The notes under the pieces were generated by a model that was not told the DNA's origin, did not search any database, and saw only the letters and a list, made by a program, of their open reading frames with translations. From an uncultured Chloroflexota bacterium (GTDB taxonomy: Bacteria; Chloroflexota; Anaerolineae; Anaerolineales; Anaerolineaceae): a stretch of 64,000 bases of DNA. A program made the position numbers and the translations under genes. Positions 1 to 9,069 of this stretch are shown in pieces; within the stretch, counting starts at the first letter, position 1, and each line of letters opens with the position of its first letter. The stretch is taken from contig CADACE010000018.1 of NCBI GenBank assembly GCA_902786265.1, forward strand, positions 18,191 through 82,190, given 5' to 3'.

Positions 1-237
1 CATCCATATACGAAGGCGCTGCTTTCTGCCGCGCCGATTCCGGATCCGGACTATAAGATGGAGAGGATCATTCTCGAGGGTGAGGTCCCGACCCCCGTGA
101 ACCCGCCGAAAGGATGTCATTTCCATCCGAGATGCCGCTATGCCACGGAACAGTGCAGAAACACGTATCCGCCGTTCGAGAAAAGAAACGGACGCTACAT
201 CGCCTGCTGGAACAGCGGCGCCATGGAAGCGGAATAG
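1..237 (+). CDS. Oligopeptide/dipeptide ABC transporter ATP-binding protein, C-terminal end (partial)
   Basis: The window opens inside this gene; 78 codons remain before the TAG. The fragment begins [16 protein letters not shown] and continues with [19 protein letters not shown] and later cysteines. This is the C-terminal extension typical of OppD/OppF/DppD/DppF-type ATPases, downstream of the H-loop. Such proteins energise peptide import at the inner face of the membrane. Walker A, Walker B and signature motifs lie outside the window, so OppD and OppF types cannot be told apart. The sulfatase gene follows about 40 bp later on the same strand, so the transporter may belong to the same transcription unit. 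Confidence 0.9.
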   Translation, partial: HPYTKALLSAAPIPDPDYKMERIILEGEVPTPVNPPKGCHFHPRCRYATEQCRNTYPPFEKRNGRYIACWNSGAMEAE

Positions 238-276
238 CGGTTCCGGGCTTCCGGTCATGTGCTGCAATAGAAGAAA

Positions 277-1809
277 ATGGAGCTGCCTGAAAACAATATG
301 GAAAAACATCCGATTATCCTGATCATGACGGATCAGCAGCGGGCGGACACGATGCATTATATCGATCCCGCGTCGCCCTGCGTCACGCCGCATCTCGACG
401 CGCTTGCATGTGACAGTGTCTGTTTTACGAATGCGTATACAAACGCGCCGGTCTGTACGCCGGCGCGTTCATGTCTGCACACAGGCCTTTATCCGAGCGT
501 TACCGGGATGAGTTCGAATATCTATCAGCCCGGCTGCGTTACACACGAGATCGCGGACGCGCCGTACCTTCTGAGCCGGCGCCTCGGTCAGGCCGGATAT
601 CGCTGCGGATATACAGGAAAATGGCATTTGGGTCTCGGAAAAGACAAGACGGCAAGCCGCGAAGGACGCAGTCTTCTGAAAAAACGGGAGAAGGGCTTTA
701 TGGGTGCCGACGCGTATCTGAACTACGGAACGCTCCCGAGCAGCGTTGGCTTTAACGGAGACGACTTTCCCGGTCATGGCGGCGGCGGTGAGGAAACAGA
801 TCTGTTCCTTGACTGGCTCCGGGAAAACGGCAGAACATATGAGAAGGCGAACGTGTACGGCGGCAAGCGGCCCGGCGATCACGCGCACGGCGCGGAGATC
901 GTCTCCGGCGAGAACACTACGGTGCAGTTCTTTCTCGCGGAGCGCGCGAAAAAGATCCTTTCAGAGATCTCGGACAGTCCGTTCCTCCTCTGCGTCAACT
1001 ACTGGGGACCGCACGAGCCCTATGTTGCCCTGAAGGAAGACTACGACCTGTACCGGGACATGCAGATCCCGCCGTGGAAAAGCTTCACCTCCTCAAAGAA
1101 GGTCGAGAACAAGCTGCACCGTCTTGTGCAGCGGCCTGAGCAGGATTGGTCGTTTTTTGAGAACAATCTGCGGCATTATTACGCCCTGCTCACGGGGATC
1201 GACCGTTCGATCGGGTATCTGATCGAAGAGCTGAAGAGAAAAGGACTCTACGATGAGAGCTATATCATCTTCATGGCAGATCACGGCGACTCGCAGGGCT
1301 GTCACAACGGATTGGAGAACAAATCCGGCCACATGTATCAGGAGACGACGCGGATCCCGCTCATGATCAAGCCGCCGAAAGGTATGCCCGCGGGGATCCG
1401 GGACTGTCTCGCGTCTACGGTCGATATCTACGCGACGATCCTGGATATCGCGGGATACAATGAGAGCGCGTTCCAGGCGGGACACTCCCTGCTGCCGGTT
1501 TTATGCGATACGAACGCAAAGGTGCGCGATTACGCCGTCTGCGAATGTGTCAGCGCATTCCCGCTCATCGCGGATCAGCGGATGTACCGGGAAGGACGCT
1601 GGAAATATGTGTTCAATGCCGGAGGAAGCGACGAACTCTATGATCTGGAATCTGATCCGTACGAGATGAACGATCTCATAGATGACCTAAAGCATGCGGC
1701 AGACCTGAAGAAACTGCGGGAAGGACTCGCGAAGGCGATGTACAGCCATGGGGACGGCGCGGCTCCCTGGTTCTGCAAAATGAACCACCTTCTCGACTGG
1801 GAACTGTAA
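277..1809 (+). CDS. Sulfatase (cysteine-type, formylglycine-dependent)
   Basis: This 510-residue protein belongs to the alkaline phosphatase-like sulfatases, which hydrolyse sulfate esters. The N-terminus has the metal-binding start IILIMTDQQRADT. The CTPAR motif at residues 60-64 is the C-x-P-x-R signature whose Cys60 is converted to formylglycine by an anaerobic or aerobic maturase. ADHGDSQGCHNG near residue 330 supplies further metal ligands. No signal peptide is visible, so the enzyme is probably cytoplasmic. An in-frame ATG at 298 is an alternative start, and neither start has an ideal ribosome site. The gene lies between a peptide-transporter ATPase and a second sulfatase, which suggests uptake and desulfation of a sulfated substrate. 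The substrate cannot be read from sequence. Confidence 0.9.
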   Translation: MELPENNMEKHPIILIMTDQQRADTMHYIDPASPCVTPHLDALACDSVCFTNAYTNAPVCTPARSCLHTGLYPSVTGMSSNIYQPGCVTHEIADAPYLLSRRLGQAGYRCGYTGKWHLGLGKDKTASREGRSLLKKREKGFMGADAYLNYGTLPSSVGFNGDDFPGHGGGGEETDLFLDWLRENGRTYEKANVYGGKRPGDHAHGAEIVSGENTTVQFFLAERAKKILSEISDSPFLLCVNYWGPHEPYVALKEDYDLYRDMQIPPWKSFTSSKKVENKLHRLVQRPEQDWSFFENNLRHYYALLTGIDRSIGYLIEELKRKGLYDESYIIFMADHGDSQGCHNGLENKSGHMYQETTRIPLMIKPPKGMPAGIRDCLASTVDIYATILDIAGYNESAFQAGHSLLPVLCDTNAKVRDYAVCECVSAFPLIADQRMYREGRWKYVFNAGGSDELYDLESDPYEMNDLIDDLKHAADLKKLREGLAKAMYSHGDGAAPWFCKMNHLLDWEL

Positions 1810-1894
1810 GCGGAGAATAGAAAATGCGGGAAATCGACAATATAAACATCCTCAGGGCGATCATCATTCCGGAAAAAGGCAAAGGAGAAGACAA

Positions 1895-3367
1895 GTGAAA
1901 CAGAAGAATGTACTGCTGCTGTTTTCCGACCAGCACAGAGGAGACTGGCTTCCCGGGGCAAACGGAGTGAAAGGCCTTGATATGCCGAACCTGCTTTCCC
2001 TTTCGGAAGAGGGTTTCTCGTTTACGAACTGCGTGACACCGTCACCGCTCTGTGCGCCGGCGCGTGCATGTCTCGCACTCGGGGACGACTACGACCACTG
2101 CGGGACATACAACAACCGGTTCTGCATGCCGACGGACAGGAAAACGGTTTACTCTCTTGTCCGGGACAGAGGTTTCCTGGTTGGAAGCGCCGGTAAGCTC
2201 GATTTGCACAAACCGTGTCTTTACTGGAGCGAAAGCGGCTGGCTGCCGCAGCTCGGCAAGATCGGATTTACCGACGCTGTTGACAGTGAGGGAAAGTGGG
2301 ATACGCTCTGGGCGTCGTACACTGAAGCGAACGGACCTTACGGCGCATATCTCAGAACAAGCGGCCTCATGAATGAATACGCAAGAGACTATACCATCCG
2401 CTTTTTTGACCCCATGACCACGGCACCTGCCTCACTTCCGGACGAAGCATATGCCGACAACTGGGTCACGGACACGGCGCTGAGGATCCTGGACAGGTTT
2501 TACGCATCGGGACAGCCCTGGTTCATGACGGTGAACTTCTCCGGGCCGCATGATCCGTGGGACATCACGGAGGCCATGGCGGAGGAGGCGGCTGCCTTCG
2601 ATCCTCCGATGAACGACGGATGCGGAATGGATCCCGTTCTGCTGAAGAATGTAAGGAGAAACTACGGGGAGATGCTGAAAAACATTGACCGAAATATCGG
2701 AAAGGTCCTCGATTCACTCCGGAAAAGCGGGCAGTACGACGATACTCTGATCATCTACAGCGCAGATCACGGTGAGATGCTTGGTGACCGGGGGCAGTAT
2801 TACAAAAGCAAGCCCTACCGGGCATCGGTCCATATTCCGCTGATCCTGTCCGGCCCCGGCATTTTGCACGGAGCAAGGATGGATACGCCGGTACAGCTGC
2901 AGGACGTATCCGCCTCCATCGCCGAATGGTGCGGCGCGGTTCTTCCAAAAGACCGGGATGGAAGGTCTCTTCTGAGGATCGCGGAGGGAACGGATGCCTC
3001 TCCAGTCCGGAACTGCCAGATCTCGAAGCTGTCCAAGTCTGTCAAGACCGATGACAGCTTCCGGGGATATGAGGAATTTGCGGCATATGAGAAGACCATG
3101 TCGGATCAGGCCTTTTTCAGCGGGATCTGCCGTGATCTTGATATTCCGTGGAAGGAGATCCCGCCCGTCAACCGGGAACAGGTACCGGACTGGGCGTGCC
3201 TGATCGCGGAGGAATATAAACTAATATTGTACGCGGACGGGAGAAAGGAACTGTACCGGACGGACGATACATTTGAACAGAACGATCTGTCCGGAATCGA
3301 GCCGGAACTTGGCGAACAACTCGAAAAGCGGTATCATCTCAGCGTGTTCCGCGGTGAAATTATCTGA
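1895..3367 (+). CDS. Sulfatase (cysteine-type), second copy
   Basis: A second alkaline phosphatase-superfamily sulfatase of 490 residues. It starts at GTG 1895, eight bases after an AAAGGAG ribosome site. NVLLLFSDQHRGD is the first metal-binding strand. CAPAR at residues 53-57 is the C-x-P-x-R formylglycine motif, and SADHGEMLGDRGQYYKS is the second metal-binding block. It is only distantly similar to the preceding sulfatase, so the two probably act on different sulfate positions. No signal peptide is seen. It is followed 18 bp later by an unknown gene on the same strand, probably in one operon. Confidence 0.9.
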   Translation: MKQKNVLLLFSDQHRGDWLPGANGVKGLDMPNLLSLSEEGFSFTNCVTPSPLCAPARACLALGDDYDHCGTYNNRFCMPTDRKTVYSLVRDRGFLVGSAGKLDLHKPCLYWSESGWLPQLGKIGFTDAVDSEGKWDTLWASYTEANGPYGAYLRTSGLMNEYARDYTIRFFDPMTTAPASLPDEAYADNWVTDTALRILDRFYASGQPWFMTVNFSGPHDPWDITEAMAEEAAAFDPPMNDGCGMDPVLLKNVRRNYGEMLKNIDRNIGKVLDSLRKSGQYDDTLIIYSADHGEMLGDRGQYYKSKPYRASVHIPLILSGPGILHGARMDTPVQLQDVSASIAEWCGAVLPKDRDGRSLLRIAEGTDASPVRNCQISKLSKSVKTDDSFRGYEEFAAYEKTMSDQAFFSGICRDLDIPWKEIPPVNREQVPDWACLIAEEYKLILYADGRKELYRTDDTFEQNDLSGIEPELGEQLEKRYHLSVFRGEII

Positions 3368-3385
3368 ATCTCCAGGAGGAAGAAT

Positions 3386-4072
3386 ATGCTCTCGAAAGAA
3401 CTGAAAATGCTCGCGATGCGGTATATGCCGATCATCATGAAAGACAAAAACGAACCATTCCCTATCCGGAACATCGGGATCACCGTTTTCGACGGACCGA
3501 AAGCTTCCATTACGTTCCCGAGATTTAATATCGATCCCGGACAGTATGGATGGAAAATGCTGATCGAATACGCGGTCTACATGGATTACGACATCCAGCA
3601 CCTGTATGAGCTCGAGCATATGTGGGTCGCGGTCGGGGAGGACGGAACGGTGAAGAACTGCCTGTGCAGCTATCACGGGATGCTGATGCATGCGTCCGGG
3701 ATCCCCGATCTGTACCAAACGAGAAACGGGCTGCCGGTCCTTTACATGCAGCCCGGCAAACACGCGTTCATGCCGGATCCGAAACTGTTCGGCCTGCATG
3801 TACAGAGGGACACCTGCTGCCGGGAACTGGCGGGCGGAGGGCTTTTGATCCCGCCCATGCTGCGGGATAAGATGAGCACTACCCCGGAACAGGATGAAAG
3901 GATCCGCGCCTATATCCGGAAACACTTTTCGTTCACGCCGGCGTGGGAGTTCGAGCCGATGGAACCTTTGAAAGAGGACCTGTACGTTACCGCGGAGGAA
4001 CTGCTGGAAATGATCCCCCGTCTCGTGGAAGAGCAGCTGGCAATCATCAGACAGGATGTGGATGAAGCATAA
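3386..4072 (+). CDS. Conserved hypothetical protein downstream of sulfatases
   Basis: A 228-residue soluble protein with a good ribosome site (AGGAGG before ATG 3386). I do not recognise the family with confidence. Visible landmarks are LEHMWVAV (residues about 75-82), SYHGMLMH and LYMQPGKHAF, a run of conserved-looking His and Trp residues that could bind a metal or sugar. The LEH.W block faintly recalls NPP1/Vps62-like folds, but I would not assign that. There is no signal peptide or membrane segment. The tight spacing to the sulfatase suggests a role in the same catabolic unit. Confidence 0.7.
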   Translation: MLSKELKMLAMRYMPIIMKDKNEPFPIRNIGITVFDGPKASITFPRFNIDPGQYGWKMLIEYAVYMDYDIQHLYELEHMWVAVGEDGTVKNCLCSYHGMLMHASGIPDLYQTRNGLPVLYMQPGKHAFMPDPKLFGLHVQRDTCCRELAGGGLLIPPMLRDKMSTTPEQDERIRAYIRKHFSFTPAWEFEPMEPLKEDLYVTAEELLEMIPRLVEEQLAIIRQDVDEA

Positions 4073-4224
4073 AACTCTGGTGATTTTCACTGATATGCGC
4101 GATACGGTCATCGGCGAATCGATCCGGATATGACGAACTGATATCCGCCGATAAATATTCTGATAAAATCTGCCACTTCAGTCTGCGGTCTTGTGTGCAG
4201 CTGCTGCTTTTATAAAGATGCGGC

Positions 4225-4452
4225 TGCACCCGGGATCGCAGGTATTTGAGGAACTTACCGTGTTCTGTAAACATCTCATACATGGCGTCCCTGTCATCAT
4301 CATTTTGTGCGTAATCATCGGGACCGGGCACTGATAAAAATCAGATTCTCCCGTCGGGGCAGGTCCTCCAAAAGCGTCTGCGCTATTGCGTCGGTAAAAT
4401 GATGCGTCGGAAAGCCGCTGAACAGGCGCAATAATCTTGCGTTCATGCTCAT
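4225..4452 (-). pseudogene. Frameshifted, truncated peptidase E (S51)-like remnant
   Basis: Reading from ATG 4452, one frame gives MSMNARLLRLFSGFP and then DLPRRENLIFISAR, where it stops near 4315. The next frame continues with PDDYAQNDDDRDAMYEMF. Joined, this resembles the N-terminal third of S51/type-1 glutamine-amidotransferase-like proteins (...LVFISSDPDDHAKND..AMYEMF). A one-base shift in the CGGTCCC stretch near 4326 splits it. After about residue 80 the resemblance ends, and the catalytic Ser region is absent. It begins two bases after the stop of the kinase gene, as if once co-transcribed. Family assignment rests on recalled motif resemblance only. Confidence 0.55.
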
Positions 4453-4454
4453 TC

Positions 4455-5555
4455 TCAGATCTGTTTCTTTTCTCTTGTATATACCGTTCCGGTTTCCGAC
4501 CATTGAGGGATGATTTGCTGCCCGCAAAGCTTTACGGATCCATCGCCGCAAATACATAAGGTCTCAGGCAAGCCTTCGATGAAAAATTCTTTTTGCGATT
4601 TCGGAGAGAGCTTCCTTCGGGTTCCTTCCGGATCCGTCAAAATACCGTCTTTGATGGAGAGAGAAGCCCCAAGCGCGGCATTTATATACATTCCGTCCTT
4701 TGCTTTGCACGATGGTGCTTCCCGGTACGCGATGCCGAGGAACCGGAGCATCTCCGCTTCGTAAACATCCCACGTCTGTGCCGTGATCTCGATTTTGAGC
4801 TTATCACAGTCCGATTCGTCATACAGCCTGGAAGCACAGTCCGCGTAGTCCTCCAGAAAATCGAAAAATGCTGTCATATCCTGCTGTTTGTTCCGGTAAT
4901 ATGGTTTCCCTTTATCCCTTTGCCAGATGGATTCCAGGCCTTTGATGCCACGCTGTTTTTCAACAAAAGCGATTGAATCTTCAGTATTTTCCCGGTACAG
5001 GTAAATCAAAGCAGGATGCAGCGGTTTGAGCAGATCCATGATGCTGTGAACAAATTTCGTCAGCCTCGGATAATCCGCCCCGTTCAAAAGATATGTAAAA
5101 ATCTGATACTGGAAAATACTGCTGTCTGATATGTAAATTGTGTCATGATGCAATGCCGCATTCACGAAGGCTTTCCATTTTTCAAAGGCAGCCGGTTCAT
5201 AGCGTTCCAATGGAAAATCCATCGCATCGTATTGCAGAAGCTCTTGATACCATGCCGTGTTTTCCTGTCCGGGCATTCTTCTTGCTGCAGTCAGATAATC
5301 GATTCCAACGGTAGTTGCTCTGATTTCAGCGATCCTTTCCAGCATTTCAGCAGCTTCCGGATATTTTTCCGTAAAAAGGCGGTACTCCTCTTTTGTCAGG
5401 CAGGACTCGGAAAAGAACAGCAGGGGATGCGGCTGCGAAACCTCGTGCAGCCAGCGGACATCCCGGTTGTTCCTGACCAGTTGTTCAAAAAGCTTATATG
5501 CGTTTGTGGTCTTACCTGTCCCCGGAAGTCCTTCCAACAAAATCAGTCTGTTCAT
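4455..5555 (-). CDS. P-loop NTPase/kinase-like protein
   Basis: A 366-residue protein starting at ATG 5555, preceded by GAGGAAG. MNRLILLEGLPGTGKTT carries a Walker A motif at about residues 9-16. The N-terminal half (LFEQL.. WLHEVSQPHPL.. TTVGIDYL) resembles thymidylate-kinase-like or uridine-kinase-like ATPases; the natural substrate is unknown. The C-terminal 75 residues (KDGMYINAALGAS to QQIIPQWSE) form a separate-looking domain. A diverged copy of that part lies at 8678-8968, showing a past local duplication. The gene is followed at once by a broken S51-like remnant. Confidence 0.75.
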   Translation of the reverse strand: MNRLILLEGLPGTGKTTNAYKLFEQLVRNNRDVRWLHEVSQPHPLLFFSESCLTKEEYRLFTEKYPEAAEMLERIAEIRATTVGIDYLTAARRMPGQENTAWYQELLQYDAMDFPLERYEPAAFEKWKAFVNAALHHDTIYISDSSIFQYQIFTYLLNGADYPRLTKFVHSIMDLLKPLHPALIYLYRENTEDSIAFVEKQRGIKGLESIWQRDKGKPYYRNKQQDMTAFFDFLEDYADCASRLYDESDCDKLKIEITAQTWDVYEAEMLRFLGIAYREAPSCKAKDGMYINAALGASLSIKDGILTDPEGTRRKLSPKSQKEFFIEGLPETLCICGDGSVKLCGQQIIPQWSETGTVYTREKKQI

Positions 5556-5808
5556 CTGTAGATTCTTCCTCTTGCGCCGTATATCTTTCAAAAGCATAAC
5601 CCATATTCCGGAAGGAACATCTTGATTTTGATTTCATCCGCCTTATTTCTCCGTCCTGCAAAGCGCATCATACACCCAGTATCTACATTATACCAATCAA
5701 GTACTGCCCCATTGGCGGACTTGAAAGGGTATAAGTCCTGAGTGGGACATTATTTCGGAGAAAAAGTGTTGTTTTTGCGGATGAAACAAGGATTGTAAAT
5801 AAAAGAAG

Positions 5809-5843
5809 TGACTCATCGGGGACTCGAACCCCAAAAACACTGA
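5809..5843 (-). pseudogene. 3' fragment of tRNA-Lys (att-like remnant)
   Basis: On the minus strand this 35-nt piece matches the 3' part of the intact tRNA-Lys(CTT) at 16536-16609 at 31 of 35 positions, with no gaps. It runs from the 3' strand of the anticodon stem through the T arm (GGGGTTCGAGTCCCC) to the discriminator base. The match starts next to the anticodon loop, a common crossover point for integrases that use tRNA genes. The rest of 5556-6081 holds no gene that I can support. Confidence 0.7.
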
Positions 5844-6081
5844 GTTTGAGTTTAAACCTTATATTGGTCATTATTTTTACAAGGTATTTTCAATATGTTT
5901 TTTCATTACAGGATGCCATGAATCTTGACAATATGGAACTGATTTGCTCATATTGTTCGTCTGAAGATTGATTTGATTCAAGCAGAGGTCTCTTGGATAT
6001 ACTGAATAATAATCACATAAGAAAATTTTTCTATTTACCTTCCGCGAAAATTGCGAATAAATTTTTGAAAGAAAATTATGA

Positions 6082-6882
6082 TATACTACCAATGATCTGA
6101 TGCGGGTGAATGAGGACGGCAGTCTTTCCTTTGCCGGCAGGGCGGATAAGTATTTTGTCAATAACGAAGGCCGCAAATTCGATTCAGGCATCGTGGATAT
6201 GCAGATGTCCGCTCAGTCTGCCGTGAACCGCTGTGCGGTTGTGCCCGTCATGGATAAACGCATCCATGATACTGTGCCGGTTCTCTATGTGGTTCCTGTG
6301 GAAAAGGGACCGCAGGCTGCTGAATCCATTCGGCAGGCATTTGTGGATGTCTATGTGAAAAATAAGTCCATTCCTGCGGAAAACCTCCCCTCACAGTTCA
6401 TGATCGTTGACGATATTCCGCTGAATCCCAACGGGAAGCTGGACATATACCGCATCACACGTGAACGTCTGGAGGGAGATGCCTGGAACCTGATCCCGGT
6501 CATGGACAAGGATCAACTGGCTGATATCAGGACCGAGCACAGGAAGCATGTGAACAGCATGACCGGCGGTACCCTGCCCCACGGTATGGAAAATAACTCC
6601 GCTTACAACGTTTTCGATTTCTTTACCGGCGGATCCGGTGAGAATGCTGATGATCCGATTACCAAAACACTGGAATTTCTGAAGCGCAAAGATATGAAAC
6701 CCTGGGATATTTTCAATCCCTTCATGCACTATAAGCTGCTCATGCCGGATAATCCGGATGAAAGACTGAAGATGCCGGAGATTCCGCAAAACATCAGGAA
6801 AGCAGGACTGAAATATGTCAACCGTATTGCCGGTATCCCATACGGACGTAAGTCGATCGACATCGACTTCGAAGAAGACTGA
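6082..6882 (+). pseudogene. 5'-truncated AMP-dependent acyl synthetase/ligase
   Basis: Homology begins abruptly at YTTNDL, corresponding to the Y.TGDL motif of adenylate-forming enzymes, just after an in-frame TGA at 6079. It continues as MRVNEDGSLSFAGRADKYF, where GRADKYF is the hinge motif, and through the small C-terminal domain (IPLNPNGKLD). The N-terminal adenylation core, with its P-loop-like and A5 motifs, is missing. A 260-residue open frame survives from ATG 6100, but without the core it cannot be an active ligase. The extended tail after residue 140 (FDFFTGGSGENADD...) is unusual for the family. It lies 240 bp from the tRNA-Lys fragment, consistent with a recombination breakpoint. 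Confidence 0.8.
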
Positions 6883-7051
6883 TATTCAGGGGCAGACGCC
6901 TCTGTGCCTGTCAGCTGCGTATTGAAAGATAAAATCAGAAAGCCAGCGGAAAACAAAGCTGTATGTTTATTTTATGATCAGTGGTTTGAAATTGATAATG
7001 TACACGCTTTGATCGTGTTTTGTACTGAATAGAATAATATTCTTAAAAATT

Positions 7052-7095
7052 AAAGCGAAGCGCCCTGATGTTGTATAACCCGGATTGCTTCGCTT
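7052..7095 (+). terminator. Intrinsic terminator-like hairpin
   Basis: A 10-bp stem AAAGCGAAGC / GCTTCGCTTT with a 24-nt loop, ending in T-rich sequence. It lies after the truncated ligase and before the phosphatase. It is the only structure I see in the 318-bp gap 6883-7200. Confidence 0.55.
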
Positions 7096-7200
7096 TTTAT
7101 TTTCTGAAAAGTTATATGTCATTTAGTTATTGTGTGTTGCTGTATCGCATTGAGATCATACAACAGATTATAATTACTTCATTCGATCAAAAATGGGGGT

Positions 7201-8568
7201 ATGAAAAATATGAAAAAAACAATTCGTTCAAACAGACCGGAATCCATTTTTGCTGCAGCTGTGGTGCTGCTCCTGTTTGCAGCAGTCCTTTCCGCAGGGG
7301 CTGAGGAGGCCGTTCAGTCACTTTCTTATGATGGATATACATTGGAACGGGCAGTTGTTTTAAGCCGTCACAACATCCGTTCACCGCTGAGCGGCGGAGA
7401 TTCTCTGTTAGGGACGATCACACCTCATGAATGGTTCGACTGGTCTTCTAATCCGAGTGAACTTTCCCTGCGGGGTGGTGTTCTGGAAACAGAGATGGGG
7501 GAATATTTCCGAAAGTGGCTGGAAGAGGAAGGGCTTTTCCCGGAAAACTACCATCCGGAATTTCCGCAAGTCCGTATTTATGCAAACTCAATGCAGCGGA
7601 CGATTGCGACAGCCCGGTATTTCACCGCAGGGCTGCTGCCGACTGCGAACATGCCCGTCGAATATCACATGGATTTTGACACCATGGATCCGGTTTTTAC
7701 ACCGCAGCTGACTTTCATTTCCGAAGTTTATAAAGAATACGCTGAAGCTCAGATCCGGGCGCTTTTCACGGAAAAGATCCGCGAGCTGGCGGATAATTAT
7801 GCTTTGCTCACCGATGTTATCGATCTGGTCGATTCTCCTGCTTATCAAAACGGAAACGTCGGTAATTTTCTGGTCGATGATACCGAGATCATTCTTGAAA
7901 AAGGCATTGAAGCCGGTATCAAAGGCTCACTGAAGACCGCTTTTTCCGTGAGCGATGCGCTGGTTCTGCAGTATTATGAAGAACCGGACGCGAAAAAAGC
8001 CGCCTTCGGACATGAACTGACGTTCAGTCAATGGGAAAAGATCGCTGAGATCAAAGATCTCAGAAATGATGTTTTATTCACCGCACCGCTGATCGCGGTA
8101 AATTCCGCGCATCCGCTTCTTCAGGAGATCCGTTCGGAAATGACATCTGACGGCAGGGTTTTCACCTTCCTCTGCGGACATGATTCCAACTTAAACAGTG
8201 TTCTTGCAGCACTTGACACGGCCGAATATGAACTGCCTTATGCATTGGAAAAGAAGGCACCGATCGGTTCAAAGCTGGTTTTCGGCAAATGGCTGGATCC
8301 TGATGGAAATGCTTTCTGGTCGATCGACCTGGTATACCAGACACCGGATCAGATGCGCAGCCTCTCGCTGCTGGATATGAAGAACCCTCCTGCTGTTTTT
8401 CATATCAGTCTGAACGGTATGGAGCGGAATACAGACGGCCTTTATGCCGAGGATGACCTGCTGGAGCATTTTAATCTGGCAATTAAAGCTTATGATCAGC
8501 TCATAGAAGAATACGCTGCCGCGGAAGCAGAAGTCCCGGTTCCTTCGGAGTCTTCGGCCGTTGAGTAG
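7201..8568 (+). CDS. Secreted histidine acid phosphatase family protein
   Basis: A 455-residue protein of the histidine phosphatase clade 2 (acid phosphatase/phytase-like), which hydrolyses phosphomonoesters through a phosphohistidine. RHNIRSP at residues 56-62 matches the RHGxRxP catalytic motif with Asn in place of Gly. GHDSN at 326-330 supplies the second catalytic His-Asp pair. YANSMQRTIATARYF is the conserved helix after the first motif. Residues 1-35 form a signal peptide with a hydrophobic run and a likely cut near SAGAEE. ATG 7210 (MKK...) is an equally possible start. The product is expected outside the membrane. The C-terminus is acidic, Ala- and Glu-rich. Confidence 0.88.
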   Translation: MKNMKKTIRSNRPESIFAAAVVLLLFAAVLSAGAEEAVQSLSYDGYTLERAVVLSRHNIRSPLSGGDSLLGTITPHEWFDWSSNPSELSLRGGVLETEMGEYFRKWLEEEGLFPENYHPEFPQVRIYANSMQRTIATARYFTAGLLPTANMPVEYHMDFDTMDPVFTPQLTFISEVYKEYAEAQIRALFTEKIRELADNYALLTDVIDLVDSPAYQNGNVGNFLVDDTEIILEKGIEAGIKGSLKTAFSVSDALVLQYYEEPDAKKAAFGHELTFSQWEKIAEIKDLRNDVLFTAPLIAVNSAHPLLQEIRSEMTSDGRVFTFLCGHDSNLNSVLAALDTAEYELPYALEKKAPIGSKLVFGKWLDPDGNAFWSIDLVYQTPDQMRSLSLLDMKNPPAVFHISLNGMERNTDGLYAEDDLLEHFNLAIKAYDQLIEEYAAAEAEVPVPSESSAVE

Positions 8569-8677
8569 TGTATGTCAGATTTGGCTGTTCCCGGAATGGT
8601 GAGACAGACATATAGAGATACAGCAGAACCACAGGCAGCCTCTGTGGGCTGCGCTGACAACGTCGGATGACACTGGT

Positions 8678-8968
8678 TTACCGAAAATGAGACGAAAGGA
8701 AAGCTTGCTGAAGAGGCTGTCCGGTCTGTTGCTTTTCATTTTCACAGATCATTCCTTCTTCCGACCACTGCGGGATGATCTGCTGTCCGCAAAGCCGTAT
8801 GGAATTGTACGTAAAAAACAAAAATGTTTCAGGCAAACTTTCTATGAAAAAATCTGTTTGCGATTTTGGAGAGAACTTCCTTTGGGTTTCTTTCGGATCC
8901 GTCAGAATGTCGTCTTTGATGGAGAAAGAGGCTCCAAGCGTAGCGTTCACATATGTTCCGTCCTTAGC
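8678..8968 (-). pseudogene. Broken duplicate of the kinase C-terminal domain
   Basis: Translated on the minus strand, AKDGTYVNATLGAS, ILTDPKETQRKFSPKSQ and LCGQQIIPQWSEEG match the C-terminal 75 residues of the P-loop protein at 4455-5555 (KDGMYINAALGAS, ILTDPEGTRRKLSPKSQ, LCGQQIIPQWSETG). No Walker A or N-terminal part is present, and upstream of AKDG the frame is unrelated. This is a relic of a duplicated gene about 3 kb away. The rest of 8569-9069 has no gene. Confidence 0.8.
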
Positions 8969-9017
8969 CTGGTATATGAAAAACAGATGGCAGGAACTGA
9001 AGAAACAAAATATAATT

Positions 9018-9053
9018 AACGGACAAGGGGATAAAAAGTCCCCTTTGTCCGTT
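9018..9053 (-). terminator. Intrinsic terminator of the PEBP gene
   Basis: Inverted repeat AACGGACAAGGGGA / TCCCCTTTGTCCGTT with one bulged base and a 7-nt loop. On the minus strand it is followed by T-rich sequence. It lies 17 bp past the stop of the PEBP gene. Confidence 0.75.
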
Positions 9054-9069
9054 TAAGGCTGCGGACACC

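Noticed and set aside
469..888. Minus-strand frame inside the first sulfatase
   Set aside because: Shadow of a well-supported coding gene, with no ribosome site.
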